From assembly GCF_015082335.1 (NCBI RefSeq), contig NZ_BLRL01000006.1:1-64000 (forward strand): a DNA stretch of 64,000 nucleotides, written 5' to 3'. The notes under the pieces are model-generated. The model made no database searches. It worked only from the letters and a program-made list of their open reading frames with translations, and was not told the origin of the DNA. The position numbers were made by a program, and so were the translations under genes. Source of the DNA: Moritella sp. F3. Its GTDB lineage: Bacteria > Pseudomonadota > Gammaproteobacteria > Enterobacterales > Moritellaceae. This document shows positions 7,636 through 17,271 of the stretch, piece by piece; the first letter of the stretch is position 1; each line of letters opens with the position of its first letter.

Positions 7636-10407
7636 ATGCTTGATACTACAGGTATTCTCGATATGTTAAAAACGCAGGTACGTCAGGCTCTTGGAACGGC
7701 TAAGCGAGATAATGCCCGTATCGAACGGGCTGTAACAGAAAAACAAATGGAAGACCTTTACGAAACTAATAAACAGTCATTTATTGATTTTCTTCCATGG
7801 ATGGAATACCTCAATGATAGTGAGCAATTCTTATTAGAAGACTGTTATTCCGTAGCAGCGGTTTACACTATCAGACCTATCGCCACTGAAGGTGTGTCCG
7901 AAGATGACTTGATCATGAAACGCAATGCCTTGCAAGACATGTTTCAAGACATATTCACTCCTAGCGCTGGCGGCGATTGGGTCATTCAGCAATATAGTTA
8001 TGCTGACACGCAGTTACAAGAATATATGGAAGAAATCAAAGAAAGTATTTCACCTATAGCCCGAGGTACCCAGTTTACCGAAGAATATCTTAAGGTTATG
8101 GAAGAATTTTACCGCGGTACAGGGGCAAATGAAAAGGGTATTTTTGAAGATACGCTTGTGACTAACTCGATGTATCGTGGTCACTTACGCCAAACTAAGC
8201 TAGTGTTCTACCGCCGTTGCTCCAAAGCACTTCAACGTGATACTGATCATAACCCTCAATCAGAATTAAATGAAATATGTGAAAGATTAGAAACACAATT
8301 AAAATCAAATAATATTAAATTTCAACGTGATAACGGTAAACGTTTCTTCCGCTGGATGCTTGATTGGCTTAACCCTAAACCAACATTTGGCGAAAGCAAA
8401 GAAGACTTCCTAAATATGATGTCATTTCCAGAAACCAAGGAAGAAACTCCTTATGGTTATGACCTTAGTGAACAACTCTTATTTAACAAACCTGTATCTA
8501 TTCCAGAGAAAGGCGTATGGGAATTTGATCAAATGCCCCACCGTTTTGTCAGAGCGCGGAGTATACGTCGAACACCTGAACTTGGTCAGCTGTCTGGTGA
8601 GGTAAAAAAATCAGAACAGGGTTTCTCGCAATGCTTCTTAGATGGCTTACCTCCTGGTTCCGTTGTCTGTCAGTCTTTTGTTATTTCATTTCAATCAGAA
8701 GTCGAAAAACATATTGAAAAAATTGAAAATTCATCAAAAGGTGATTCAAGAGAATCTGAAAATACTTTGAACGCTGTGGCTATCGCGAGAGAATTTATGG
8801 ATAGCGACCAACATGTTTGTAATGGTAGCTTCGGTGTCTTTATTCGTGCAAACAATGATAAAGAGTTGAAACGCTATACCAACGATGTTTATTCATCAAT
8901 GGCTTCTAATAGTATCGTCCCATACCCTGCAGCGGGTGATTCATTAGCTACTAATGCTTATTTATTGCATTTACCAATGATGCTTAATCCGACTCTAGCC
9001 AATAAAAAGAAATATTTAAAACCCTACTGGGTCCAACATATGATGAATATGTCATTAATGTTTGGTCGTAGTACCGGCTCAGGTAACGCATTGGTTAACC
9101 TCTTCAATCGTGGAGGGAGCCCACTTAGCTTCGATTTTATGAACAAGGATAAAAGCTCAAATTCGCACATGCTTGTCCTTGGGCCGACCGGCTCGGGTAA
9201 ATCTGTAAGTCTAGTAAATCTTATCTTCCAATTGATGGGCGCCTTAAGACCTAAAATGTTCATCTTTGAGGTAGGTAATAGCTTTGGCTTACTTGCTGAT
9301 TACTGCAAGGATAATGGACTTACTGTGTCGAAAAAGAAAATCACTCCAGGTGGTGGCGTTACGTTGAATCCATATGCTGACAGTCATAAACTATATGAGC
9401 CGGTTATAGAGGTTGTTGTAGTCGAAGGTGAAGATGAAGATGAAGATGGCGATGATCAGCGAGATATCGCTGGTGAAATGCAGATCGCAGCACTCTTAAT
9501 GATTACAGGTGGTGAAGAAAAAGAATATGATCTCTATACTAAAGCCGACAAGTCACTAGTAAGTCGGGCTATCCGTGAAGCAGGTCAATTAGCATATGAT
9601 AATAACTATGAATTACTCGCTGAGCACATTAGAGACAGGTTGAATTTCATCAGTAGTGATAGTGAACTTGACTCGGACATGCGATCTAAAGTTAAAAAAA
9701 TGGCCATTAGTATGGATACCTTCTGTCATGGTTTTGACGGTGAAACTTTCAACACTCCATCTGGTGGTTGGGAAGATGCGGATATCACGCTTATTGATAT
9801 TGCGACATACTCTCGTAAAGGTTATGAGGGGCAGTTAGCTCTTACATACATTTCATTGATGAATCACATTAATGGTATGGGTGAAAAAATGCAGCACGAC
9901 CCGACTGGGCGTCAGATCATATCTGTGACTGATGAAGCGCACGTTATCACCACAAATCCAATGCTGGCCCCGTTCCTTGTTACAGCGGTTAAAGTTCAGC
10001 GTAAACTCGGCATTAGCTCTATTTTAGCCACCCAGAATTTGACAGATTATCCAGATGCCGCAGAAAAACTCCTTAAAATGATTGACTGGTGGATGTGTCT
10101 TTGCCCCACCTCCAAGGAAGTGGTGGAAATTGGTAAATTCAAACCACTGACACCATCCCAGGAAAAAATGATGTTGAGTTGTAAGCAGTTACCAAAACGC
10201 TATACAGAGGGCATGATCTTATCAAATTCATTGCCAGAAATGCTATTTAGAACAATACCACCATCATTAATATTGGCTCTGGCACTAAATGAAAAAGATG
10301 AAAAAGCAGACCGAGCTGTGTTGATGAAAACTCATAAGATATCAGAGGTTGAAGCAGCTTATATGATTGCAGAAGAATTTGACCGGCTCCGCGGTATTGC
10401 AGCTTAA
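7636..10407 (+). CDS. TraC/VirB4-type conjugation ATPase, PFL_4706 family
   Basis: A 923-aa cytoplasmic ATPase that energises pilus assembly and substrate transport. Walker A is GPTGSGKS at residues 516-523, and the Walker B region is 'SVTDEAH' around residue 766. An acidic run (EDEDEDGDD) sits near residue 600. Length and order fit TIGR03744. The N-terminal 450 residues match the TraC-type membrane-associating domain. It starts at the stop of the TraV-like gene. Confidence 0.93.
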   Translation: MLDTTGILDMLKTQVRQALGTAKRDNARIERAVTEKQMEDLYETNKQSFIDFLPWMEYLNDSEQFLLEDCYSVAAVYTIRPIATEGVSEDDLIMKRNALQDMFQDIFTPSAGGDWVIQQYSYADTQLQEYMEEIKESISPIARGTQFTEEYLKVMEEFYRGTGANEKGIFEDTLVTNSMYRGHLRQTKLVFYRRCSKALQRDTDHNPQSELNEICERLETQLKSNNIKFQRDNGKRFFRWMLDWLNPKPTFGESKEDFLNMMSFPETKEETPYGYDLSEQLLFNKPVSIPEKGVWEFDQMPHRFVRARSIRRTPELGQLSGEVKKSEQGFSQCFLDGLPPGSVVCQSFVISFQSEVEKHIEKIENSSKGDSRESENTLNAVAIAREFMDSDQHVCNGSFGVFIRANNDKELKRYTNDVYSSMASNSIVPYPAAGDSLATNAYLLHLPMMLNPTLANKKKYLKPYWVQHMMNMSLMFGRSTGSGNALVNLFNRGGSPLSFDFMNKDKSSNSHMLVLGPTGSGKSVSLVNLIFQLMGALRPKMFIFEVGNSFGLLADYCKDNGLTVSKKKITPGGGVTLNPYADSHKLYEPVIEVVVVEGEDEDEDGDDQRDIAGEMQIAALLMITGGEEKEYDLYTKADKSLVSRAIREAGQLAYDNNYELLAEHIRDRLNFISSDSELDSDMRSKVKKMAISMDTFCHGFDGETFNTPSGGWEDADITLIDIATYSRKGYEGQLALTYISLMNHINGMGEKMQHDPTGRQIISVTDEAHVITTNPMLAPFLVTAVKVQRKLGISSILATQNLTDYPDAAEKLLKMIDWWMCLCPTSKEVVEIGKFKPLTPSQEKMMLSCKQLPKRYTEGMILSNSLPEMLFRTIPPSLILALALNEKDEKADRAVLMKTHKISEVEAAYMIAEEFDRLRGIAA

Positions 10408-10481
10408 GTTAGGTTTTGTCTCTTATTTTTGTTTTGAACTGTGGCCATAACATGGCCACAGTGTCTGATAAGGAAATTATA

Positions 10482-10979
10482 ATGGGTAGTCGGTATAAAT
10501 TGTTAATCAGTATCAGTATCTTTTTATCACTAATAACAAGCGTAAATGCGGCGGTGCCACCACCATTTCGAATTGAAGTGTTCACCACTAGCATCCAATC
10601 TGACCTATTAAACATCCCAAAATTGGAGCGATTAACAAAATCTGATGTTGATGTTTACTTTGTTGATCAAAGCAAAAACCAATTGGACAAGCTTAATAAC
10701 GAAATGGCACGAAAGAAATTCAATTCTGAAGCTGAAATCGCTGCGTTTATGGATAAATTCAAAAGGGACCCTGCATTTCAAAATAAATTAAAACAAATGA
10801 CAGAAGGGGCAACTAGTTTTGTTTCTGCCATGAGCTATGGAATTGACAAAGTACCTGCAGTTGTATTTGATGAAAAATTCATTGTATATGGAGAACTGCC
10901 ACTTACTGCGCTTACGATTTACAATAAAGCTAAAGCAAAGGATGCAGCGATGTGGGTCGATAATAAGGCAACGAAATGA
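10482..10979 (+). CDS. TrbC-like transfer protein, TIGR03757
   Basis: A 165-aa exported protein. ATG 10482 is chosen because it follows AAGGAAA and gives a good signal peptide ending near residue 21 (VNAAV). The C-terminal motif 'VPAVVFDEKFIVYG' is typical of the TIGR03757 (PFL_4709) family, related to TrbC. It overlaps the TraU-like gene by 4 bp. The thioredoxin-like gene often found nearby in related elements is missing here. Confidence 0.85.
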   Translation: MGSRYKLLISISIFLSLITSVNAAVPPPFRIEVFTTSIQSDLLNIPKLERLTKSDVDVYFVDQSKNQLDKLNNEMARKKFNSEAEIAAFMDKFKRDPAFQNKLKQMTEGATSFVSAMSYGIDKVPAVVFDEKFIVYGELPLTALTIYNKAKAKDAAMWVDNKATK

Positions 10980-12259
10980 TGAGCAGTTTAAGTAAACTGA
11001 AAATCCCACTATTAACGATACTTGTTGGTTTCTTAATTGCATCATTCAGTGTTGATAGTTATGCAGTTGATCCATCAGAAACAATTAGCACAGTCAGCAA
11101 AGCTTATAGTGATGATGGAGACGTAAACGAGTTAGATCTATTTGAACCCCAATTTAATTTAGAATGCCTCAATGTAGATACATCAAAAGCTATTAAAGGT
11201 GTCTGCTGGTGGTATGAAATTAAGTGTTGCTGGGGGGTAGACTTTAACCCAAGTTTTATTATAACCCACTTAATACCTGAAGTTATAACAGAGGTTACCG
11301 CCACTGACACGACTCATTTAAGCGGGGCCGTTGGATTGGTTGCTGATGGTTTTAAATGGCTTGAAGAAGGTGTTTGGGGGATGGTGATAAAAAGCATACT
11401 AAAATCGGAGTTAAGTAGTCATGTAGCCAATATCATCAAAGATTCGGGCTTTGGTGGTGGTAATAAGGTTGAAGAAAATCGTCATCAGGAGAAAACGGGT
11501 ACAAAGCCTCATACTAAGACGGAAGGTCGTTCAGCACTTAATTATTATGATGTAAGAATGTTTGCTAATCCTGTTTACCCACTGGTTCAAACCGCCGTAA
11601 ACGCTATTGGTGGCAATTTTGGTGTGAATCTTTGTGATTCTGAACTTACAATGTACCAACCAGTATTTAGTTCCCGTGCATCACCTGAGTGGAACCTAGG
11701 TATATGGGAAGCCGCCAAAACACCATTTAATATAAAGCGAGCAATTGAATATAAAAATATGACGTGGAATATTCAGATTCCAGGGTATGAAGATTTAGCT
11801 AATTCTGTGAATGAGGCAGGTCGTAAGGTACCACACATACCAGGAATAACTAGTGGTAAGCGTTGGGGGTGGATTTACCCTCGGAAGGGCTTTATAGAAA
11901 ATCAATCACCATACCAGGGAGCTGCCACTATAGCACAGCGTGCTGCTGATATTATTGGTGGAGATGGAAGCGGTTTACACGTTGTAGTCACAAAACTTTC
12001 CAGAAAACCGCGTACAACGGGTAGTTTTAAGTATTTCAATGTAGATTATATTCATGAAAAACCGGAAGGAACCAACGACAAGAAAAGTGAGCATACGTGG
12101 CAAATGCTGTATCCAAAAAAGTCGAATGAATGTAAACGTTTTCCGACTAAGACTGAGGAGATACCGAGTGTTGACAATTCGTATATATGGTTACTATGGA
12201 AACGATATAAGTGCTGTGGTGATCGAGGAAATTACATCACAGCAATTGAATGGGGATAA
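10976..12259 (+). CDS. TraU-like transfer protein, TIGR03756
   Basis: A 427-aa exported protein with a signal peptide (cleavage near residue 30) and a Cys-rich mature region with the signature 'KGVCWWYEIKCCWG'. This identifies the TraU-like TIGR03756 (PFL_4710) family, needed for DNA transfer rather than pilus assembly in F. It is the last gene of transfer operon 1. Many paired cysteines suggest disulphide bonding in the periplasm. Confidence 0.88.
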   Translation: MMSSLSKLKIPLLTILVGFLIASFSVDSYAVDPSETISTVSKAYSDDGDVNELDLFEPQFNLECLNVDTSKAIKGVCWWYEIKCCWGVDFNPSFIITHLIPEVITEVTATDTTHLSGAVGLVADGFKWLEEGVWGMVIKSILKSELSSHVANIIKDSGFGGGNKVEENRHQEKTGTKPHTKTEGRSALNYYDVRMFANPVYPLVQTAVNAIGGNFGVNLCDSELTMYQPVFSSRASPEWNLGIWEAAKTPFNIKRAIEYKNMTWNIQIPGYEDLANSVNEAGRKVPHIPGITSGKRWGWIYPRKGFIENQSPYQGAATIAQRAADIIGGDGSGLHVVVTKLSRKPRTTGSFKYFNVDYIHEKPEGTNDKKSEHTWQMLYPKKSNECKRFPTKTEEIPSVDNSYIWLLWKRYKCCGDRGNYITAIEWG

Positions 12260-12299
12260 TAAGTTTCCATTATAATTTTGAGTCGTTCGAAATAAATAT

Positions 12300-12325
12300 A
12301 GCAGGGTACTGAATGGTATCCTGCT
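12300..12325 (+). terminator. Possible terminator hairpin after transfer operon 1
   Basis: Imperfect 10-bp stem starting AGCAGG and ending CCTGCT with a 6-nt loop. There is no T tract, so termination is uncertain. Confidence 0.4.
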
Positions 12326-12387
12326 TGACATGCTAATTAGAGAAGCCATTTTTTTCTTAATAAATTTTAACTACTTCCAACACCCCA

Positions 12388-12440
12388 CGAAATCTCAATA
12401 TTCAGCCATCCCACATTTACAGACACTGCTTTGATAGTAT
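12388..12440 (+). promoter_or_regulatory. Activator-box promoter of transfer operon 2
   Basis: The box CGAAATCTCAATATTCAGCC (12388-12407) is identical over 20 bp to the operon 1 box. CACATT is at the -35 position (12412-12417) and TAGTAT is the -10 (12435-12440), again 27 nt after the box. The start codon of the TraH-like gene follows 30 bp later. Confidence 0.7.
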
Positions 12441-12470
12441 AAATAAATCTTAGCAAAATGGCGTTCTATC

Positions 12471-13805
12471 ATGAAAAAACCAGTTCTGAGCATTGCACTT
12501 TGTGGCGCTATGCTTTTCAACGCGTCTGTAATGGCAGTTGATATAAATTCTACGCAAAATAAAAACTCACAATGGTCTGATTGGTATGTTGGTGCTAAAG
12601 CTATTATTGAACCATTTAGTTCAAAAGATAAGATGAAGTTTGGTTTTAAGGTAGTAGACAATAGTACCTGTGGCAATTTCGATATGGAAACATCATTTAA
12701 AAGTACATTCAGCAAGGCTAAATTTAAACAAATATTAGTAAATCTCGAAGTCGGGATTAAAGCTTCAGTAAGTCCAGCTTCTCTAATGCAGATGGCAATA
12801 AAAAGAGCTAACCCTGATTTATTCAGTGAAATCCAAAACTTCATGGCACAGGCTCAATTCGACTTTGATAATTTCACTAAAGCTTGTGAAATGAGTCAAA
12901 ACTTTCTACTAGACAATGCTGGTGGTGCTTTGGATGCCTTAAATCAAAAAGAAAATTTTGCAAAAGCAAAAAAATATCTAGCTGATACTACCTTGGCTAA
13001 AGCATATACGGATAATAAAGCCAATTTAGGAAAAGCGGGGATTAAGTTTGGTGCAACAAGTCTTGGTGGCAGCGAACCAGATCCAAAAACAGGTCAAGTT
13101 CAAGGTCCTCTAAATGTTACCGAAGAGTTTACTCGTGTTGGTTACAATGCTGCTTTAGGGCGCGATGAAAAAGTTACTGCTGCGGCAACAACGGATGAGA
13201 AAAACTCAATTCCTATCGCGAAGATGTTTAAATCTCCAGCGGAAGTCAATAAATTTGTAACAGAAATAGTTGGCGAAACTTTTATAAAAACTAAATCTGG
13301 TATCGAGACTGAAAGTGGCAAAGGTATCGATGGCTTGATAAAAGCTGAATATGAAATACTTAAAGATCTAATAAACGAAGTATTTCCTCCGATGAACGTC
13401 TTATACCCTTCAAGTACCGTGATAAACAGGAAAATCGATAAAGTAAATGATGCCTCAGCATACAGCAAGCTCACCCGTAAATTGTTTGATGTGTTGAACG
13501 AACAGAACTCGGGTATAAGGGATGGTTATGTAAACTCAATAGCTGAAGATATGTCTCGGTCAAATATGGTTAAAAAAGTTTTAGAAGCTAAACGTATCAT
13601 TACAACAGCAATGCGTCATCAGGATGTATCGCAAAATGAATTACTGATGAAAGAAGCCAGAGAGCGTTTAAGTATATTAGATAGTGAGATTGCACGAATG
13701 AAAGAAGAAGAAAATCTTAAGTTTATAACTTCAGGACGTACTACAGAAATTTTGTATTTAAAAGAGCTAAACAAAAATTCTAATTCACCGAGTTATGGAG
13801 GCTAA
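12471..13805 (+). CDS. TraH-like transfer protein, TIGR03755
   Basis: A 444-aa exported protein with a signal peptide ending near residue 22 (SVMAV). The N-terminal third, with 'CGNFDMETSF', resembles the TIGR03755 (PFL_4711) family, related to TraH of F-type systems, which acts in pilus assembly. The C-terminus is helical and charged. It is the first gene of operon 2 and overlaps the leader of the next small gene. Confidence 0.82.
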   Translation: MKKPVLSIALCGAMLFNASVMAVDINSTQNKNSQWSDWYVGAKAIIEPFSSKDKMKFGFKVVDNSTCGNFDMETSFKSTFSKAKFKQILVNLEVGIKASVSPASLMQMAIKRANPDLFSEIQNFMAQAQFDFDNFTKACEMSQNFLLDNAGGALDALNQKENFAKAKKYLADTTLAKAYTDNKANLGKAGIKFGATSLGGSEPDPKTGQVQGPLNVTEEFTRVGYNAALGRDEKVTAAATTDEKNSIPIAKMFKSPAEVNKFVTEIVGETFIKTKSGIETESGKGIDGLIKAEYEILKDLINEVFPPMNVLYPSSTVINRKIDKVNDASAYSKLTRKLFDVLNEQNSGIRDGYVNSIAEDMSRSNMVKKVLEAKRIITTAMRHQDVSQNELLMKEARERLSILDSEIARMKEEENLKFITSGRTTEILYLKELNKNSNSPSYGG

Positions 13806-13806
13806 C

Positions 13807-14106
13807 ATGAATAAGTGGGTTAAGACTGCAGCTTATTTCAGTGCGATGTGCTGCCTTTCATTGATAATTGTTTTTACTTCGGTGATGGTGAATGAAGATA
13901 CAGATTTCAAAGTAATATTTTTTTACATTCGAATCACGATGTATCCAATAAGTATTGTTGCGTTTCATTTCTATATCAAAAGAAAGTTCGGTGATTATAG
14001 TATGAGACCTGAGATTAAATATAGGGTGAGACGCTTGCAATCTGTGCTTGTAGTTTTGTTTGTTCTATTTGAAGTGATACAAATAATGCGAGGTACCAGC
14101 TTATGA
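13807..14106 (+). CDS. Small membrane protein between TraH- and TraG-like genes
   Basis: A 99-aa protein with three predicted transmembrane helices (about residues 6-26, 38-57 and 77-96). ATG 13807 follows a strong GGAGG site. It overlaps the TraG-like gene by 4 bp. A small membrane protein at this position is common in MPF-G systems, but I cannot assign a family. Confidence 0.75.
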   Translation: MNKWVKTAAYFSAMCCLSLIIVFTSVMVNEDTDFKVIFFYIRITMYPISIVAFHFYIKRKFGDYSMRPEIKYRVRRLQSVLVVLFVLFEVIQIMRGTSL

Positions 14107-15905
14107 CAATGTTAGTGAACACTGCAATGGAAGCTTATACTATTACGCTAGGTTTTTTCCTGAATAACAGAATTTGGGACCTGTTAAATATGACAGGTAT
14201 AGCTTTTATCCCGATTATTGTCTCTGTTGTAAAAGCTTTTGGCCAAGCATCTGCAGGGGGGGATGATGAAGGGAATAAGGGGATTCAGGCCCTAAAGCGC
14301 GTTGAAGTTGATTTTATGCGGATAATACCTGTGATGATATTGTGTGTTTTCCCGTTAGGGCCAGAAATGAAGATAGATACGATTAACTATGCTTCAACGA
14401 CATGTGCCGAGGCAAATATAACAAACAGCATTACAGGTGGAGGCCTTGATTCTTCAGTTTCAATGTATAATAAAAATACAGGATATCTTCTAGATCCAAG
14501 GCAGGGGAACGCCACTATAAGTACTGCATTACAAAGAACAGATATATCAATCAACGGTACGGCAGCTCGACCTCAGTTATGGTTTGGATTAGTTCAAAAT
14601 ATGTCAACCAGAGGTGCTAACGCACTTATCGCAACTATACCTTGTGAAAGTGACATCGTGGGTCTATCAATGCAAATTGCAAGTACAAAAATGAAATCGG
14701 AGGACATGAACGGCTACACTGGCGAATTCGCAAAGCAGTGTTATATACCAGGCATCGCCCTTTTAGCTAATAAAGCACCACTTACTTTTAAAGCAATAGA
14801 TGACAAAATTTGGGTGGGTCATGATGAGTTCACTGGTGTTGTCGATGGAATATATGACAAAATTAGGATGAAATTATCACCCGATTACTGGGGTGCTATG
14901 ATCGCACAAAGTGGGGCTGGTGCTTCGACTAACCCCATCGATCAAGTAGAAAATTTAAATTACAGTAAAGGTGACGCTCTCACAGACCCAACATGCTCGG
15001 ATGGCTATAAAGTATTGAGATCATTCCTTAAACGAGACTTCAGAAAAGAGTTAGATGACATTATTAAAGATGACTTAAAAATTGCCCGCTCTGCTATGGC
15101 AGGAAGTATGATGCATGCAGGGCAAACTAAAGAGGAGTATTTGGAATATTATCAGGTGGATCCAAGACATGTTGCAAGTATAAACTTCGACGCAGAGAAA
15201 AATTGGCTAAACCAATTGATTGGTCGTTCTCTGCTGAATGAGGCTAAAAAGAACAATCCAGGGGAAAGTATTAATATAGATGGCAAAACAAATAACAATG
15301 CTTTTGATGAAAGTGTAACTTTTGTTGGTGATTTGGCTACTATATTTCTTTCTGCAGAAACCTATGGAGCAGGTCTAATTGAGGCTAGGGTACAAAAGCT
15401 AGCGATACCAATGTACTTACTCTTAATCCAAACTGTGTTCTTCCTTGCGATACCTATACTAATGGTTTTCAGTGGTTACTCTTTTGGCATGGTGTTGACT
15501 ATTACAGTTACAATATTTGGACTGGAATTTATCATGGTGATGTTTGAAATTGCCCGATGGTTTGATTTTACCCTTGCAAGGCTAACGGCTGCAGGGTGGG
15601 GGAATATAAGTGATACGAGCACAGTCATATTGAAATTGGTTCAACTTGATCTCAGCTGGAAATCCTACGTCATATTACCTGTTCTATGGGCGACGTTACT
15701 CGGAACTGTAGGCTTTATTACGCACATTACTATGGGCGGTGCTGCACTAGGTAACTCAGCTGGACAAGGTGCTGCAAATGCAACGAAAGCTGATTTGACA
15801 CAAGCAAAGAAAGATTCAAAGAGTGGTGTTAAAAATATGCGAGATAAAGCTAGAGCCAAAGGTAGAGAAGCGGTGGACAATTACAAAGCAAATCAAGCAA
15901 AGTAA
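14103..15905 (+). CDS. TraG-like mating-pair stabilisation protein
   Basis: A 600-aa polytopic membrane protein. Hydrophobic segments lie near residues 20-45 and 68-82 and in a cluster at about 435-560. The central region is soluble and the C-terminus is highly charged (Lys/Ala-rich). This is the TraG N-terminal-like organisation typical of the last gene of MPF-G operons. It is shorter than F TraG and lacks the long periplasmic C-terminus, as is usual for this family. A terminator follows. Confidence 0.82.
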   Translation: MTMLVNTAMEAYTITLGFFLNNRIWDLLNMTGIAFIPIIVSVVKAFGQASAGGDDEGNKGIQALKRVEVDFMRIIPVMILCVFPLGPEMKIDTINYASTTCAEANITNSITGGGLDSSVSMYNKNTGYLLDPRQGNATISTALQRTDISINGTAARPQLWFGLVQNMSTRGANALIATIPCESDIVGLSMQIASTKMKSEDMNGYTGEFAKQCYIPGIALLANKAPLTFKAIDDKIWVGHDEFTGVVDGIYDKIRMKLSPDYWGAMIAQSGAGASTNPIDQVENLNYSKGDALTDPTCSDGYKVLRSFLKRDFRKELDDIIKDDLKIARSAMAGSMMHAGQTKEEYLEYYQVDPRHVASINFDAEKNWLNQLIGRSLLNEAKKNNPGESINIDGKTNNNAFDESVTFVGDLATIFLSAETYGAGLIEARVQKLAIPMYLLLIQTVFFLAIPILMVFSGYSFGMVLTITVTIFGLEFIMVMFEIARWFDFTLARLTAAGWGNISDTSTVILKLVQLDLSWKSYVILPVLWATLLGTVGFITHITMGGAALGNSAGQGAANATKADLTQAKKDSKSGVKNMRDKARAKGREAVDNYKANQAK

Positions 15906-15922
15906 AATCAACCAAATCTTAA

Positions 15923-15956
15923 CCCATAGTGATAACTTATTACTGTGGGATTTTTG
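15923..15956 (+). terminator. Terminator after transfer operon 2
   Basis: Stem CCCATAGT / ACTGTGGG with further pairing inside, followed by ATTTTT. Confidence 0.8.
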
Positions 15957-16005
15957 ATTAGCAATGAATCTTTATAAATATTTATAATAAACTGTACTTC
16001 CATAA

Positions 16006-16040
16006 AACACCTGTTACTATATTAATAAGTAACAGGTGTT
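16006..16040. repeat. Perfect 13-bp inverted repeat
   Basis: AACACCTGTTACT (16006-16018) pairs perfectly with AGTAACAGGTGTT (16028-16040). The same core CCTGTTACT / AGTAACAGG recurs at 16815-16841. There is no T tract. It could be a protein-binding palindrome or an RNA hairpin. Confidence 0.7.
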
Positions 16041-16184
16041 AATTGGTGGTAGGCAGAAATACTGAATACAAGTACCAATTTTTCAGTTACTTCAGTTTTT
16101 ATGGATTATAATAAGCTAGGTTCATAGAAGGTAACACTCCTTTTAGCCTAAACCACACTTTCAGTTATACCGCTAGGAGGGTTA

Positions 16185-16400
16185 ATGAGTGTTGAAAACA
16201 AACAGGTAAATAAGAATGGTTCATTACTGCAAGGCTTGATTGTTGTTTTGATATTCTTAATAAAAATACCCTTCAAATTAGCATATCTATTTTTAATGTA
16301 TGTTGTACTTGGTGGTTCAAGTGCCCCCGTCAAACCTGTTGGAGATAGGCGACAATGCGTTACGGGTAAACCTCGTTCATTGGACAACGATAACTGGTGA
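16185..16400 (+). CDS. Small single-pass membrane protein, unknown
   Basis: A 71-aa protein with an excellent ribosome-binding site (AGGAGG 7 nt before ATG). One long hydrophobic stretch covers about residues 14-44; both ends are polar. No family recognised. It lies alone between the transfer operon and the CFI-box gene. Confidence 0.7.
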   Translation: MSVENKQVNKNGSLLQGLIVVLIFLIKIPFKLAYLFLMYVVLGGSSAPVKPVGDRRQCVTGKPRSLDNDNW

Positions 16401-16814
16401 GTTCCCACTTTCAATAATTGCAGCTCCCCTATGTCTATATTATAAGATGGCCGCTTGATTGTGTTTTTTGAGAGATAATGTACATCACAACATTCTACCA
16501 TTGTTCATTTTTTTCTTAATTCGGATTTAATCTAAGTGATATAATGTGTCCTAGTTACACCTGAGCAAGTGATTAGTTGATAGCTTATAAAATTGTATCG
16601 GCCAGAATCTAAACCTCGCGACTATTGGATCAGCTGTTAGACCCTCGTTTTTTAAAGTCGATCTTGGTGCAGATTCCCATGCTTTTTGTTAAGTAATAAA
16701 TTATTTGTAACCGGTTAAATATATTCATTTGCGAATAATCCTGCTCTGCAGGACCTTTAGTGAGTGTGGTATCAAGTTATTGAACTTCTTGACGAGATTA
16801 TGTCGAGTATATAA
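16401..16814. other. Intergenic stretch, no gene supported
   Basis: No ORF here is convincing on either strand. A promoter-like TATAAT occurs near 16550 and a small palindrome (TCCTGCTCTGCAGGA) near 16739. Just upstream of the CFI-box gene, TTGACG and TATAAC (about 16791-16814) form a promoter candidate with a short 15-nt spacer. Confidence 0.5.
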
Positions 16815-16841
16815 CCTGTTACTACCCCTATTAGTAACAGG
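16815..16841 (+). repeat. Inverted repeat at the predicted start of the CFI-box mRNA
   Basis: CCTGTTACTA (16815-16824) pairs with TAGTAACAGG (16832-16841). It shares its core with the repeat at 16006-16040 and would form a 5' hairpin just upstream of the start codon proposed at 16849. Confidence 0.6.
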
Positions 16842-16848
16842 ATTTGGC

Positions 16849-17271
16849 TTGAAAAATAATAAATATGTAAATGCTAGTGATTGTGGCAAAGTTGCTTATT
16901 GTCCTCAAAGTTATGCTTTGTCCAAAAAACATAAAGTTACTGATAAGTATATTTTAAAAAGACAAAAGCACGGTAACCAAGGTCACGCTGAGTTAACTAA
17001 TACAGCTCTTGCTATGTCGAAGGATAGCCGGTGCTTTATTGCAACCTACGCATTTGGTGAAGACAGTGCTATCACATGCGATTTACGCTTGTTCAGAGAT
17101 GAACATTTAAAACCCCATCTTATGGGCCGAGTATTTATCTCAATATATTACGCTTTATCACCTCTCTTAATTAGTCTCTGCAAGCACTCTGTACGGTTTA
17201 AGTTTTTATCTATTCTTCTTGTCCGTAGTGTCCATAAATATGCCTGTAAACGACTAGGAGGTCGTCATTAA
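16849..17271 (+). CDS. CFI-box protein with a Cas4-like N-terminal signature
   Basis: A 140-aa protein if translation starts at TTG 16849, chosen because a promoter and a hairpin precede it; the frame is open back to 16729. The C-terminal half begins CFIATYAFG and continues with 'LRLFRD' and a YYALSP motif, which defines the CFI-box family of unknown function. The N-terminal part has YCPQSY and later G-N-Q-G-H. That Cys plus GxxxH order is seen at the start of Cas4-like nucleases. The gene runs into the next one (stop 17269-17271), which carries the rest of the Cas4 signature. Confidence 0.65.
   Translation: MKNNKYVNASDCGKVAYCPQSYALSKKHKVTDKYILKRQKHGNQGHAELTNTALAMSKDSRCFIATYAFGEDSAITCDLRLFRDEHLKPHLMGRVFISIYYALSPLLISLCKHSVRFKFLSILLVRSVHKYACKRLGGRH

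Noticed and set aside
16145..16171. A sixth ATTCAGCC-type promoter before the 71-aa gene
   Set aside because: AGCCTAAACCACA looks similar, but no -10 lies 27 nt downstream; that position is the ribosome-binding site.
16148..16501. 117-codon minus-strand ORF
   Set aside because: It is a shadow of the 71-aa gene, which has a far better ribosome-binding site, and it shows no recognisable composition.
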